Source: Eublepharis macularius (Eukaryota > Chordata > Lepidosauria > Squamata > Eublepharidae). From it: a stretch of 64,000 nucleotides of DNA. The stretch spans positions 15,334,001 to 15,398,000 of the forward strand of contig NC_072801.1 in assembly GCF_028583425.1 (NCBI RefSeq). Direction: 5' to 3'. This document shows, piece by piece, positions 45,416 to 56,419 of the stretch. A model generated the notes under the pieces. That model was not told the origin of the DNA. It ran no database searches and saw nothing but the letters and a program-made list of their open reading frames with translations. The translations under genes were made by a program, and so were the position numbers. Position 1 is the first letter of the stretch. Every line of letters begins with the position of its first letter.

Positions 45416-47177
45416 TATTTTATAAATGGTTTTAGACCTACATTTGGATTTACCCTGAAAGTAAATTGCCTCGAATCTCAGGGGCGCTTTCTACTCCAGG
45501 ATACATTAAGACTGAGCACCTCTTCAGCTTGCCAAAGCAGGAGATCAAGGAGGGTATATTTAACCTCAACCAAATATCCACAATTCCTCCAGGAATATGA
45601 TTTGTAGGCAGGTTTTACACATCAGGGGAAGAGGTGATTGACTCATTCTGGGTTTTACCATTTAGAGTCTCGTGGGTGTGTGTAGGGAAGCCATAAAATG
45701 TCCCCCTGAAGTATGAAGTGTAATAAAATATACTGGACCACGGACCATGAGAAGCTGCGTTTGGCTGGGGGAGCCCCCATGCCTGCTTATGATTCATCCC
45801 CTTGACCCAAAGTCAGCTGGTCCAATGGACCTGATTTTAAGATTGAATGACAAATCCCAACTTATTCTTCATTAAAAAAAAAGAATTTGCGTCCCGCAAA
45901 TGGAGGAGGGAGACCAATCTTCTTCCGGCGATATCCGTTCCTTCTGGATGGAGTGGGTTCTTGTTTGACACTGCAACTTGATCCAACAAGGAAGTCTCGC
46001 AGGCCTGCAGGCAAAAATAGTAACAGCAGAAGGGTTTGCATGGACATCTGTATTGATGGAAAACGTGATATTGGTCACAATTCCTTAAAGGATTAAGGAA
46101 ATGTTATTTCGCTCTTTCAAACGGGGAGGAGCCAGGTGGCAGCGTTCAGTTGTTGAAGGCAGGAGACTAGTCTTTCGTGGGGGCAGAGACACTCTTGCAG
46201 TGTGCTTATAATACTATATTGGGGAAAGTTAGAAAAAGCCGAACATACGGAGGGCAGTGAAGCCTGTGAAATAATGTTCAGTAAAAAGGTTTTGTCTCTG
46301 CATGCTGCACTTTGAGCCATTGCAGACCGTTTTCTTACCTGTTTTCCAAATTTTGATAACATGATGACCTAAAGACTGGTGATGTGGGTTTAATTAACAT
46401 TAGCTTGGCTCTTTGATGCCATCCTTTAGGACTGGAAATGGTATCGTCATTATTTTTATTGGAGCAGGGGCTGTTTTTACAGCACACTGATAGAAAACAG
46501 CCAGCATCACTCATCAGCATCACTGAGCACTGAAACAACACATTGGAAAGGTATTGATGCAGACCAGATAGCTTCATGGTTGGGGCAACAAAGTGCCGAA
46601 GAGCCCTACTTCCAAAGAAGCAAATTTTAAAAACAGTGAACAAACATAAGTTAAATGTGGGTTGATATGCATTGAAGATGAATGACTCTGCTGCCTTGGG
46701 ACTGATTCATTCTGAATTCCTGCTTGCACATGGCTTTCCATAGAGTTAATCACTTTGGATTATGCCGAAAGTGCTGAGGCTATATCAAGGAGATGGTTCA
46801 TGTGTCTCTGTGCTGTCATAGTGAAGTAGGTACATGTGGATTACTTCTGCATGCAAGGCTGTGATGTGCAAATAACCAGACAAGCTGTAATTGCTTTGAC
46901 GTTTCCTAGAATGTATGGAAGGATCCATTGGCCCTTTTAGACCAACCCAGCAAATGTAGGATGTGTCACAAGAGATGGGGAGTTCCCAAACCACGCATTT
47001 TAAAAAAAACAAAAAGTAGTTTTGTGAAGGTGCAATGGAGAGGGGGGCATACTTACGCCATTTTCCAGCCCAAATGGATCTTCACATGATTCCGAAGAAG
47101 CTTACCCTCCGTGACATGAGTATGGAAGCCCATAGGTAGAAAAGCAATTTGGGAGAAGCCTTGAAGAAGGCTACTGG
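45416..47177. other. No recognised feature
   Basis: Repeat-poor, AT-rich in part (A-run at 45873-45882). No exon or RNA recognised. Confidence 0.4.
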
Positions 47178-47524
47178 TGGGTAGTATTAGATATCGAGCC
47201 TGGTGCTCATAGTGATTTCAGCCCAGAGTGATTTCAGCTCAACAACATGCTTTATTGCCCGCCAGAACAGACAGACAACTCAACAGAACAGAAGGCCCCG
47301 ATATATACATACAAACCCCGCCCCTGAATTAACCATCAACCAATAGCAACAAACACCTTAGGATACCATCATTTGCATGAATTATATACAATATAACATA
47401 TTTACATGAATGTGATTGGCCTTTATTTAGAGAGGGCCATTGGCTGCTGCTGACTGAAAACATCCAATGAGAATCAGAGTCAGAGGAGCCTAACTTTTAT
47501 CGCAGCTAGGGCCAGTACACAACA
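47178..47524 (-). mobile_element. Probable solo LTR of an endogenous retroviral-type element
   Basis: Read on the minus strand, the order is TGTTGTGTACTGGCCC at the left end, several ATTGG (CCAAT-box) words (complement at 47457-47469, 47340-47345), a GC-box-like GGGGCGGGGTT (complement near 47315-47325), a TATATATCGG TATA-like box (complement near 47300-47307), and GCAATAAAGC as poly(A) signal (complement at 47250-47260). This is promoter-to-polyA architecture in about 350 bp. The target duplication was not resolved and no gag, pol or env frame adjoins, so it is best read as a solo LTR. Confidence 0.6.
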
Positions 47525-47819
47525 GATAGCAAAAAGGATTCTATTTCACCACCACCCCACCGCCCGCCCCGCCCCGTTTTTTTGCTCAGAATCTTCTCAT
47601 CAAATGGCTTTTCCCAAAGGGAAAAAATCAGAAGTGCTGTCAGGTTCAGCTTATACCCATTAGGATGACCTTGAGCCATTGACCCAGCCTGAGGTGCCTC
47701 AGATAGTAGTTGTGACAATAAAATGGAGGAAAGGAGAGCTACGTAAGACACTCTAAGCACCTTGGAAGAAGTGAGATAAAAACTTGACAGAGTCGCCGAA
47801 GACTGGGGAAAAGAAAACA

Positions 47820-48145
47820 AAAGTCCAGTGGCAATTTAAAGACTAACCACATTTATTTCGATAAGAGTTTTCATGTGTCAGAGTTCACTTCTGGAGACTC
47901 ACTTTGGGAGTCTGTCTGTTTCAAAATAGTAGAGTCCAGTGGCACCTTTAAGACTTAACTAGTTTTATTGTAGCATAAGCTTTCGAGAACCACAGCTCTC
48001 TTCGTCAGATGTATCTGACGAAGAGAGCTGTGGTTCTCGAAAGCTTATGCTACAATAAAGTTGGTTAGTCTTAAAGGCACTCCTGGACTCTTCACTATTT
48101 TGCAACTACAGACTAAGATGGCTAACTCCTCTGGATCTATGTCTG
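47820..48145. repeat. Near-perfect hairpin repeat, arms about 89 bp
   Basis: Arms 47922-48010 and 48013-48102 are complementary apart from a few substitutions, with a 2-base centre (CAGATGTATCTG). They share AGCATAAGCTTTCGAGAAC with the foldback at 35837. An additional diverged partial copy (AAAGTCCAGTGGCAATTTAA) precedes it at 47820. Confidence 0.9.
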
Positions 48146-49399
48146 TTTCAAGAATTTGTAATCCTGCCTTTCTGTTTGAAGAATACACATATGGATTTAA
48201 GGATATCAGAGGCCTGTTGAATTAGATACAGGAGTGTATTAGATGAAACCAGTCTGCAAACACTCAGTAGTAGGGAAGAATGGAAACGGATGGCAGTAAT
48301 CAAATAGTGAAACTCTGGTTGTTTGATACCTTTCCCAGAAATAATAGTGCCTTGGGAAACCTCATAGGTTGATGTGGATGGTTTTTGTGTTGTATTAAAG
48401 CTTTTCTACTTATTGTCTGTTAGAACACATGAAAAATATGTATGTGTCTATGCACGCACACTGGGGTGGCGGTAATGAATACGTGTTCTGGTGAAATTCC
48501 ACCCACCTGTGCAGTCTGTTAAATGTCTACTTTAGAAAGGGCAATTCTTCAGCTAACCCTTTAATCCTTACCCCTTGGATTCGTCTCCACTCCTCTGCTG
48601 AGCCTCCCAATTCAGAAACTGGCAGAGATAGAAGAGCTTGGTTTGACTGAGCCTCAGTTAATGGAAATATGACTCATTACCCACCTGAGCTGTGCCGTGG
48701 AATTGCAGAGGAGAAAAGTAATGACAGAGAGCTCATTTGAGTGGTAGGTTCTATTTTACCGACTTTAATGAGATGTGTAATTGTTCCTAATCGAATCTCT
48801 TCCCTGCCCCCCTCAGCGGTTTCTCTAGAACCGTTTCGTTTTTTTCCCCCTTTTCATGTTTTTTCGAAGGCAAACACCCATTCCTTCCGTGCAAGTTAAA
48901 AAAGAAATTAAAAATGCAAAGAATGATCTTGAAATGCTGGCGCCGCCTCTTTCCCAATGGTGATATTTAGGCAGACAGCTTCTCCCTCCAAAAAACTGTC
49001 TCTGCTCTGCCCTGAGCAACAGCAAATTTATAAGCTGAAAAATAAATCAATAACCAGAGTTAATGAATTGAAGATGTCTGTGTTTGAAACATATCTGAGA
49101 AATGGCTAGCTGTTTGTGGTTTATTTCATTGTTATGAAGAAAGAGAAGTGGAAAGCTTACTTTTTTGAGGAACGTTTCTGAGACTGAGAAACATTTCTCT
49201 TTGTTTTAAATGTCAGAAAAATGTACTGACTTAGGTATATATAACACATGAATGTATACACACAGCCTTTGTTGTTTTTATGTGATGTTCTTAAGCGTTC
49301 ATTTTTCCCTCCACTTTCTAGGATGGCTTGTTTTTGTATTATTTTATTTGCATATCCAAAGCTATTCTACTCTTCTTCTATGGAACTCAGTGTAGTGTA
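48146..49399. other. Repeat-free block; candidate conserved noncoding element at 48530-49100
   Basis: From about 48530 to 49100 there are no known repeats. The composition is AT-rich with dense homeobox-type words (TAATTG, AATTAAA, AATAAATCAATAA) and no long frame. This texture is typical of developmental enhancers, but conservation cannot be judged from one sequence. Confidence 0.3.
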
Positions 49400-49560
49400 G
49401 ATGGTACATGTGTTCCTTCTCCACCTCAACCACCCCATCTCTTCACAACAGCCCTATGAGGTAGGCTAGTGTGGGCAGGGATGATCTTTATGGCTGAGAA
49501 GGGATTTGAACATGGGAGGGGCAGTTTCAACCACTCTGTCCTCTGTAACTGGTAACTTAG
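49400..49560 (-). repeat. Partial tRNA SINE, minus strand
   Basis: TCTTCACAACAGCCCTATGA, GGTAGGCTAG and GATTTGAACATGGGAGG (B-box complement) in order. Only the middle is preserved. Confidence 0.6.
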
Positions 49561-49779
49561 TGGTTGTCATCTACCATAATACCTTGAGCACCAGTTCTGG
49601 CGCCTACACATGCCTCCAGTGGTTCCCGGGGGGAAAGTCAGAAAGCCTGAAGCCATTGTGAGAGTATTTAAATTTGCTTCTGGTATGGCTGATGTCTTGA
49701 TATGAGCATTTATTTAGGATTTCCAGGGCATAATTGACAGATGGAGCAACAGTATGAATGAATTCTTGGGAGAGGTGTT

Positions 49780-50012
49780 GGGATATTTTATTTCATTTAT
49801 TTTACTTCATTTATACCCTGCTTTCTCCCCTGAAGGGGACCCAAAGCGACTTACATAGTTCTGCTCCCCACCATTTTCCCCTCACATCAAAACTTGTAGA
49901 GGTAGGTTAGGCTGAGAGTTTCTGATTGGCCCAAGATCACCCAGCGAGCTTCCATGGCAGAGTACGGCATCAAACCTGGGTCACTCTAGCCACTACACCA
50001 CACTGTCTCTCA
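49780..50012 (-). repeat. Sauria-type tRNA SINE, minus strand
   Basis: Complement order TTATACCCTGCTTTCTCCCC, CCAAAGCGACTTACATAGTT, GGTAGGTTAGGCTGAGAG, GGCCCAAGATCACCCAGCGA, GCTTCCATGGC, ATCAAACCTGGGTC (B-box complement) and TAGCCACTACACCACACTG. Nearly full length with few changes. Confidence 0.85.
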
Positions 50013-50722
50013 GTGTGATGCTGAGGGTGAGCTTTGGTCTTCGGGCAGCATTCCTTCCCATTGGGATGACTCTGTTTTCAGTCATGCTGACGGGACCTGC
50101 ACTTGTACATAGGCCTGCCTTCAATACATTCTCATCTCTTCTCTTTTATGGATGCCCTTCCCTGCCAATGGCAAAATCCCCCCGTTACATGCTTTTACTG
50201 ATCTGTGTAAATTTGGCTGAGCTGACTAATCTGTAGATAGTCCTGTGAACACACAGCTTTACTGACCTTCTGCCTGCTTTGGCCAACAGCCCCTCTTCCT
50301 AATGCCATCCCCTCTGGTTACTTGGATGCTGCAATGAAGCTAATGCCTCTCCTTTCCCCCCTTCCCCAGGTCTGAGAGCAGCCTCTCTAAGTTCACACAC
50401 CGATTATCAATTAAGCAGAAGCAGGAGAAGACAAGGAAAGCTGAGTATGGCTCGGCTGAGCTGCCTTCCCGCCGTCCCAGGTCTCTGAGCATTGAATGGT
50501 AAGAGATGCAGGGTGGGCCCAAGAAAGCGCCATTCTCACCCCTGATGTTTCTGCTGCTGCACTTTTCCTTGCAAGATCCTGCCACGGCCACAAAAGTGCT
50601 TTGGAAGGAGAGAAACCAGCTTAGCAAAGGCACCAGAGGGCGTGTGCCTTGTAAGTCTGCTATGGGGGCTCAACTAAAAGGGCTCACTGATAGCTGTGAA
50701 CCTCCACAACAAGCTCTTGAGA
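50013..50722. other. No recognised feature
   Basis: No nameable repeat or exon. A frame on the minus strand over 50340-50633 has no known domain. Confidence 0.4.
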
Positions 50723-51252
50723 TGGTTGTTGTGGGTTTTCCGGGCTTTATTGCCATGGTCTTGGCATTGTAGTTCCTGACGTTTCACCAGCAGCCATTTA
50801 AATTCACAAGCATAAGCAAAACTTCAACAGGAAAGAAGAAACCTTAAGAATGAACAGAGCATGGTTTCCAGTTCTGAAAAACACCAGGCTAACAAAACAC
50901 TCTACACCCGACAATAGCCCTGCAGAGAAGATTAGCACATCAAGCACCAATCCATATGCAAAAGAACCTCCTCAGGATACAGTGAAGCCTCCCGCCATTA
51001 GCATTCCACACCCTGGGAAACTCTTACAGGATGACTCAGCCCAACCCCACCTTCCTGAGTAGATATAAATGACCTGCCAACATCTTTTCCACATTGTGAC
51101 ACTGAGAGATCTCTGTCTTTTGGTGCTACACCTCTGAAGATGCCAGCCACAGCTGCTGGTGAAACGTCAGGAACTATAATGCCAAGACCACGGCAATACA
51201 GCCCGGAAAACCCACAACAACCGTCATTCTCCGGCCGTGAAAGCCTTCGACA
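50723..51252 (+). mobile_element. Penelope-like retroelement 3' fragment with inverted end
   Basis: A 12-bp target duplication AAGCTCTTGAGA flanks it (50711-50722 and 51253-51264). The left 70 bases are the inverted complement of the right-end words (GTGGGTTTTCCGGGC and GCCCGGAAAACCCAC), as in the inverted terminal pieces of Penelope-like elements. The middle encodes a C-terminal-like stretch with KQNFNRKEETLRMNRAWFP, resembling the 'NFNR..G..LS..W.P' tail of Penelope ORFs. The right end holds a hammerhead-like core. Strongly 5'-truncated. Confidence 0.65.
51131..51171 (+). ncRNA. Hammerhead-ribozyme-like core, copy 1
   Basis: CTGAAGA (51134-51140), a stem-II hairpin GCCAGC/GCTGGT (51142-51160), GAAAC (51161-51165), then GTC (51166-51168). 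Stem I starts with CCT/AGG (51131-51133 and 51169-51171). This is the order of a type-I hammerhead with a minimal stem III, a motif known from Penelope-like terminal repeats. There is one extra T between CTGAAGA and stem II, and the last stem-II pair is G-T, so activity is doubtful. Confidence 0.5.
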
Positions 51253-51553
51253 AAGCTCTTGAGAGTCTTGTTTGCCAAGCAGAGAGAGCGCCTTTGCTCA
51301 CACTGAGAGTGCTGGCTGAATCCCAGCGGAGAACGTGCTTTGATGCCAGATACAGATGAGTTGGAATATGTGGCTAGAGGGCAAGCCGGTTGCAGCAGAA
51401 AGTGTGCGCGCTGTGTTTATACCAGTGATTACATAACGTGTGTAAAAGGGGGAGATTTGCACCTCCAGACGCACAGTACACCTGTGCCAGGGACCGTGGC
51501 TTGCAATGTTCCCTGAGTGTTTGGTGATACCTGCTTGCCGTTCACACATTCCC

Positions 51554-51849
51554 AGAAATATGCAATTAATGCTGACTTTTATATAAATGTTGCAATAGTG
51601 CAAATGTGCAAAGTGCAAAGTGCAAATAACATGCAATGAATACAATAAATATAGTTAATACAATTCAGTTGTGACTTCCTCTTTAGTATATCCCCATTGT
51701 GGGTCTGTTTCGGACATTTATATTATGACTTGGACAACTGAATTGTATTAACTATATTTATTGTATTCATTGCATGTTATTTATTTGCACTTTGCACATT
51801 TGCACTATTGCAACATTTATATAAAAGTCAGCATTAATTGCATATTTCC
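51554..51849. mobile_element. Large palindrome with flanking direct repeat
   Basis: Arm 51554-51672 is complementary to 51735-51849, with a spacer of about 60 bases. The left arm carries one extra AAGTGCA unit. GTTCACACATTCCC occurs just left (51540) and again right (about 51905), a possible target duplication. Candidate origins: an inverted retroelement end or a Penelope-type terminal repeat. Confidence 0.75.
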
Positions 51850-51904
51850 GGACTTGTTGCTTGTACTCCTCACTATCCGGTTTTCTCCCCTTGTTTGGCT
51901 TAGT

Positions 51905-52880
51905 TCACACATTCCCGGCAGGGAACGCCGGTGTCAGTGTAGCAAACTGCTGCTCTGGCATTTTGAGGGCCTGCACAGCTATCGAAAAAGCCACCCAGCT
52001 GAAATCCTAGTCAGAAGCAAGCTAGATAATTATTGATTCACGGAACTGCTCTATAGCCAGATTGCTTTATTCTTCAGCTTGAGTTACTCCATGCACACAG
52101 TATGCTGATCCTCCAAATAATTCATCACAACTGCAGACTTCAGTTTGGCAAACCTTTACCCTGCCCGCGCTGAAAAAGTTTGCAATAGCACGCCAATTGC
52201 AATTTATGCTTGTGACAAATTATTGAGATAATACGATTGATTTCTTAAGGTTCAGTCCAGGGTGGAAAATAAGAGCAGCTGGCCATACTCAAAAAGCTTG
52301 TGCATACAATCAAGGTTCGGAGATTATTCTCTCATGGGCATTACCATGATAGAACCTCAGGTAAGCTAATACAAAATCCCAGGTTTTTCAGCCTCACCCA
52401 CTTGCCAACGTGGATCATTCGCACGCCACCGTGTTCCTTCTGTAAAACTGCATACTCTGTCCACCAGAGATAACAGTTCTGCTTTTTTTTTCATGGACAC
52501 TTTTCCAGATGTAAAGAGGAATAACTCCGAATCTCAGATTAAATTCACTTTAACCACTGATGTGCCCCTGTTAAAATGTACACAGGTAAAAGTGGCCGTG
52601 AATTCAGGCTTGAGTTTCCTTGGAAAAGCTCTGGAAGATCATGAGCGCTTCCAAGAATTCTTCATATCTCAAAAAAAAAAAAACCCAAAACCCCAAACAA
52701 ATTCTGAGATTAACAAGGTGGAGTTGGGGTGGACTCTGCCCCTTAGCGTGAACATGTTCCCTATTTCGCTTTGAAGTTGAAACCTTTACTCATTTGTACT
52801 CATTAATGTGTTCAAATGTGTGTCCATAGTTGAGAGTTTCCCTTTGAGTTGTTTGGGAGAATCAACTAGTTTATTTATTG
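51905..52880. other. No recognised feature
   Basis: An A-run is present at about 52671-52683. No nameable repeat or exon. Confidence 0.4.
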
Positions 52881-53097
52881 ATGGTTGTTGTGGGTTTTCC
52901 GGGCTGTATTGCCGTGGTCTTGGCATTGTAGACACTGAGAGATCTCAGATCTCTGTCTTTTGGTGCTACACCTCTGAAGATGCCAGCCACAGCTGCTGGC
53001 GAAACGTCAGGAACTACAATGCCAAGACCACGGCAATACAGCCCGGAAAACCCACAACAACCATCGTTCTCCGGCCGTGAAAGCCTTCGACAATACA
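52881..53097 (+). mobile_element. Penelope-like terminal fragment, inverted pair
   Basis: Left ATGGTTGTTGTGGGTTTTCC is complementary to GGAAAACCCACAACAACCAT on the right. Both sides share the words CCACGGCAATACAG and TGCCAAGACC. A 13-bp duplication TAGTTTATTTATT flanks it (52867-52879 and 53098-53110). It shares its right half, including TCCGGCCGTGAAAGCCTTCG, with the copy at 50723. The interior coding part is absent. Confidence 0.65.
52971..53011 (+). ncRNA. Hammerhead-ribozyme-like core, copy 2
   Basis: CTGAAGA (52974-52980), stem II GCCAGC/GCTGGC (52982-53000, all Watson-Crick), GAAAC (53001-53005), GTC (53006-53008), stem I start CCT/AGG. It carries the same extra T before stem II as copy 1. 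Better preserved than copy 1. Confidence 0.55.
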
Positions 53098-53720
53098 TAG
53101 TTTATTTATTTATTTATATTTAATTTGTATTCCGCCCTCCCCACATCAGTAGGCTCAGGATCACAACCAAGTTTAAAAACGTATTTCATCATATATACAA
53201 TTTAAAATCATAAAACATCCTAATACATAGATTAAAATACATGTAAACATATTCACACACACACACACACACATATATATGTGTATGTATGTATGTTAAC
53301 ACAGCGGCACGTAATCCAAATGACCCCCCTATTTAGCCATCTCCAGAGTATTTTGCTAGGGATGTATGAGAGATGGAGATGTCGCTAGTAGGGAGGGCAT
53401 ATACTGTGCTCCCCCGGCTAGGGGGCACCGCCCGGCATCAACCATATGCCTGGTGGAACAGCTCCGTCTTACAGGCCCGGCGAAGTGCTAACAAATCTCG
53501 CCGGGCCCTGGTCTCATTGGACAGAGCGTTCCACCAGGCTGGGGCCAGGACGGAAAAAGCCCTGGCCGATGCCAGGCAGGCCTCCCCAGGGCCAGGAATC
53601 TTTAATAGATGCTTATTGCTAGAGCTAAGAGTCCTCTGGGGTTCACATGGGGAGAGGCGGTCCCACAGACCACCGGCCAGATGGAAACCCACTTGCACGT
53701 CCTTCTCTGAGGGTTAAAAG
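53098..53720 (-). pseudogene. LINE 3' end (L2/CR1-like)
   Basis: The plus strand starts with a TTTATTTATT tail and TTTGTATTCCGCCCTCCCC (complement of a 3' end). The minus strand then encodes SARAFSVLAPAWWNALSNET, followed by RRACKTELFHQ, the 'LAP..WN.LP.E.R' tail of these RTs. A short CA/TA microsatellite lies at 53255-53295. 5'-truncated, with a few stops. Confidence 0.65.
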
Positions 53721-54904
53721 AGGAGCAAGAAAACTTTGAGGCTGCAGTCAGCACAGCTATTCCTGTTGGCCCTGTTAGTCCATGCGTTTTTCCCTTGGCC
53801 TGTGCAGCAAGCATGCGCTCAGGCTCGTGTGGGCGGCAAGTGATGAATGCTAACTATGCTGGATGGATGCAGCACCAGTCAGAAGTTTTAATTAAGATAA
53901 TTCTGACTTTCGAGGGATCAAGCCAAACTTTCCACAGCAGTGTTGGACCTCAGCGCAAGAGGCTTTCAGACTTGGCGCATCATTCGTACTCTCCTTTGAA
54001 GGGAACTGCTGAATTTAAATATCTCCTTGCAAAACTTTGCATTCCTTAACTACCTGAGGCAGAATAGGGAGCAGACGGTACACCAGGCAGTTTATTGACA
54101 GTTCCTGCAACCTGACTCCTTAGACGCTCTTCTAGCTCGGGAAGCCAGCATTATAGCTGGCGTCATGCCAGAAGCACGCACTCTTAATTTGTACGGGGTT
54201 CGAAGTTTTGACAAGAAGCAGTCAAGCCTGGTGGTGAGAGCTCTGAGCTAAGACCCAGTGGCGTTTTTGCATGGGATCTGTGTCCTCCTTCTAGAGTTGT
54301 GTTCTTCTTGAGAGGATGGACAACTTTGACTTTGTTTGCGTTGTTCTAAGCTGTTCTGTCTTTTAAAAACTGTAACAAACTATCCAAAACTGTGCATTTG
54401 TGAATAGTTTTTAGAATTTCTTTATTTATGGGAACAAGTGGGTTTGAATGCTTCCCAGGTCTCTGTTGGAACTGAGCAGACCTCAGGCTTTGAGGGCGGG
54501 CAAGGGTGATGGTTCTTGTGAGCCCTTTCTGCTATTTGTCCTGCTAGATTAATCAATGCTGGACTATCTTAATGGACTACCATGTGGTCAATCAACCCTG
54601 CAGGTTGTCGGACAAGTGGAGCCCACCCACCCCTCCAGCTCATGTAGCCAGTCAAATGGACATATGCGTGCTTTGCATAGCAAATGACGCACACTAAAGA
54701 AGTTGTGCAGAAAAATCTCAAGAGGTTTTAGATCTGCTCTTGTCATTCCTGTGTCACAGCTCTCACTCTCCAATATCTGTTATACCCACCTATACTATGA
54801 TGTCACAAACATATCTGTCTGGTGTCTGTATCAGCCATTTTGTCGAATCTGTGTCTACTTTGTCCTTCAACTGTTCTGCTCTGATTCTCAAAATTTTATC
54901 TTAT
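53721..54904. other. No recognised feature
   Basis: About 1.2 kb without a nameable repeat or exon. Confidence 0.4.
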
Positions 54905-55655
54905 TTATTTATTTTATTATGTTATTTATGTTCCACCTTTCTCACTGAGACTCAAGGCTGATTACATAGTGTGAGATTAGTACAATTAGTGGCAAGGAAA
55001 AGGGCAGGCATTTCCATACAGTGTCAAGAACATTTCCATAAACAATGTCATAGGGTAAAAGAATACAAGTTTACAAAGATAAAGTATTAGCAAGGATCCA
55101 GTATGGGGTTGAGGAATTGCTGAAACAACAATTCTAGGACTTACATTGAACAACATAAAGCACAGGTAGGATATAGGAGTACATATTTAAAGCAACAGAT
55201 ATTATGTAAGGCAACATAATGGTGAAATCTATGGTTTCTAACTCATTAGCGAAACATCTGGGATCCCTTTCCTACAATACCACCCTCTTAGCTGAGGAAA
55301 AAAGTCCTTTTTGAATAATACAGTTTTGCATTGTTTGCGGAAAGCCAGGAGGGTGGGGCCTCTCCTGACCTCCTCAGGCAGGCCATTCCCTAGGGTAGGG
55401 GCCACCACAGAGAAAGCCCGTGTACGGGCTGCTGTTGATATCGCTGGCACCTGCAAGAGCCCCTGTTCAGATGAGCGAAGCTGCCGTGGAAGGACATAGG
55501 GAGAGAGGCGGTCCCGTAGGTATGCTGGACCAAGGTCATGTAGGGCTTTGTATGTAATAACCAATACCTTGAACTGAGCACAGTAACTGATAGGTAGCCA
55601 ATGGAGTGACTGTAGGATGGGAGTGATGTTCAAGCTCCTGCTCGCTCCTAATAAT
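54905..55655 (-). pseudogene. L2-like LINE 3' end
   Basis: The plus strand begins TTTATTTATTTTATTATG and the complement of the 3' end (TTTCTCACTGAGACTCAAGG, ATTACATAGTGTGAGATTAG). On the minus strand an open frame reads NITPILQSLHWLPISYCAQF, then VITYKALHDLGPAYLRDRLS, LRSSEQGLLQVP, RTRAFSVVAPTLGNGLPEEV and FRKQCKTVLF. This is the RT C-terminal region of an L2-like element, better preserved than the copy at 15285. Ends at about 55655 by 5' truncation. Confidence 0.8.
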
Positions 55656-56110
55656 AATGCAATCACAATTTCCCCTTCATCAAACACATTCCAGAAATGA
55701 GTCACAACTCAAGATAATCGTCAAAATATACCATCTATTGCAGTTAATTTAACATAACTAGACAAATTCCCTCTAATGGTCATAAATATATACAGTACAT
55801 ATGTCTTGTTGAAATAAGCTGTGCACTCTTGCCCCACTAGTGTGCACTAAACCTCAGTCATACAATGATTCCAAGTTCATCAAAAAAACCATAATAGGTA
55901 AGTCTCTCAAGTAAATGTCCAAAACAATTATCTGAGATGTTTCTTCATAAATAATCAATGAGTAATATCCTTTTCAAGTATTGAAGAAAGCACTGTTGAA
56001 CGCCAAAGAGGCGTCCTTCGCCCAACAATCAGTCATCGCCCCGGAAGAGGTTATACAATGAAACAACAGGCTACAGACGCCGGCCCACACAGTCTTGTGT
56101 GGGTTAAATT
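55656..56110. repeat. Unresolved retroelement-like segment
   Basis: Behind the L2 truncation point comes a segment with the hairpin AACGCCAAAGAGGCGT (55999-56014), CCCCGGAAGAGG and CCCACACAGTCTTGTGTGGG (a perfect 20-bp stem-like palindrome, 56084-56103). The texture suggests a terminal region of a mobile element, but I cannot name it. Confidence 0.4.
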
Positions 56111-56419
56111 TTAATGTGTTATTTTTCAGCCATTTTACCAGTTAAGTGTTTGGAGTTTTGTTTGAATTTAGGAAAGGTGGTCAAATTCTTATGGCAAGCT
56201 TTTTTTCACCCCAAATAGATGAAGGCATATACATTTATAGGTGAACTGATTAAAATCAAAATATTAAGCAGAAAGACCAGGTGGGAACTGTCAGCAAACC
56301 TACTGCGGGTGGGAAGCTGTTTTCAACACAGTGGAAATTTGAAGTTTTCAAATGAGCCTTTGGCTTTCTCTTCTAGAGTCTTCCAAAAGAGTTCATATGT
56401 TTTCTGGCATCCATTCAAC

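Noticed and set aside
51137-51168. Claim of an active ribozyme
   Set aside because: The core has an extra base and a loop-less stem III; activity cannot be asserted from sequence alone, so it is listed only as hammerhead-like.
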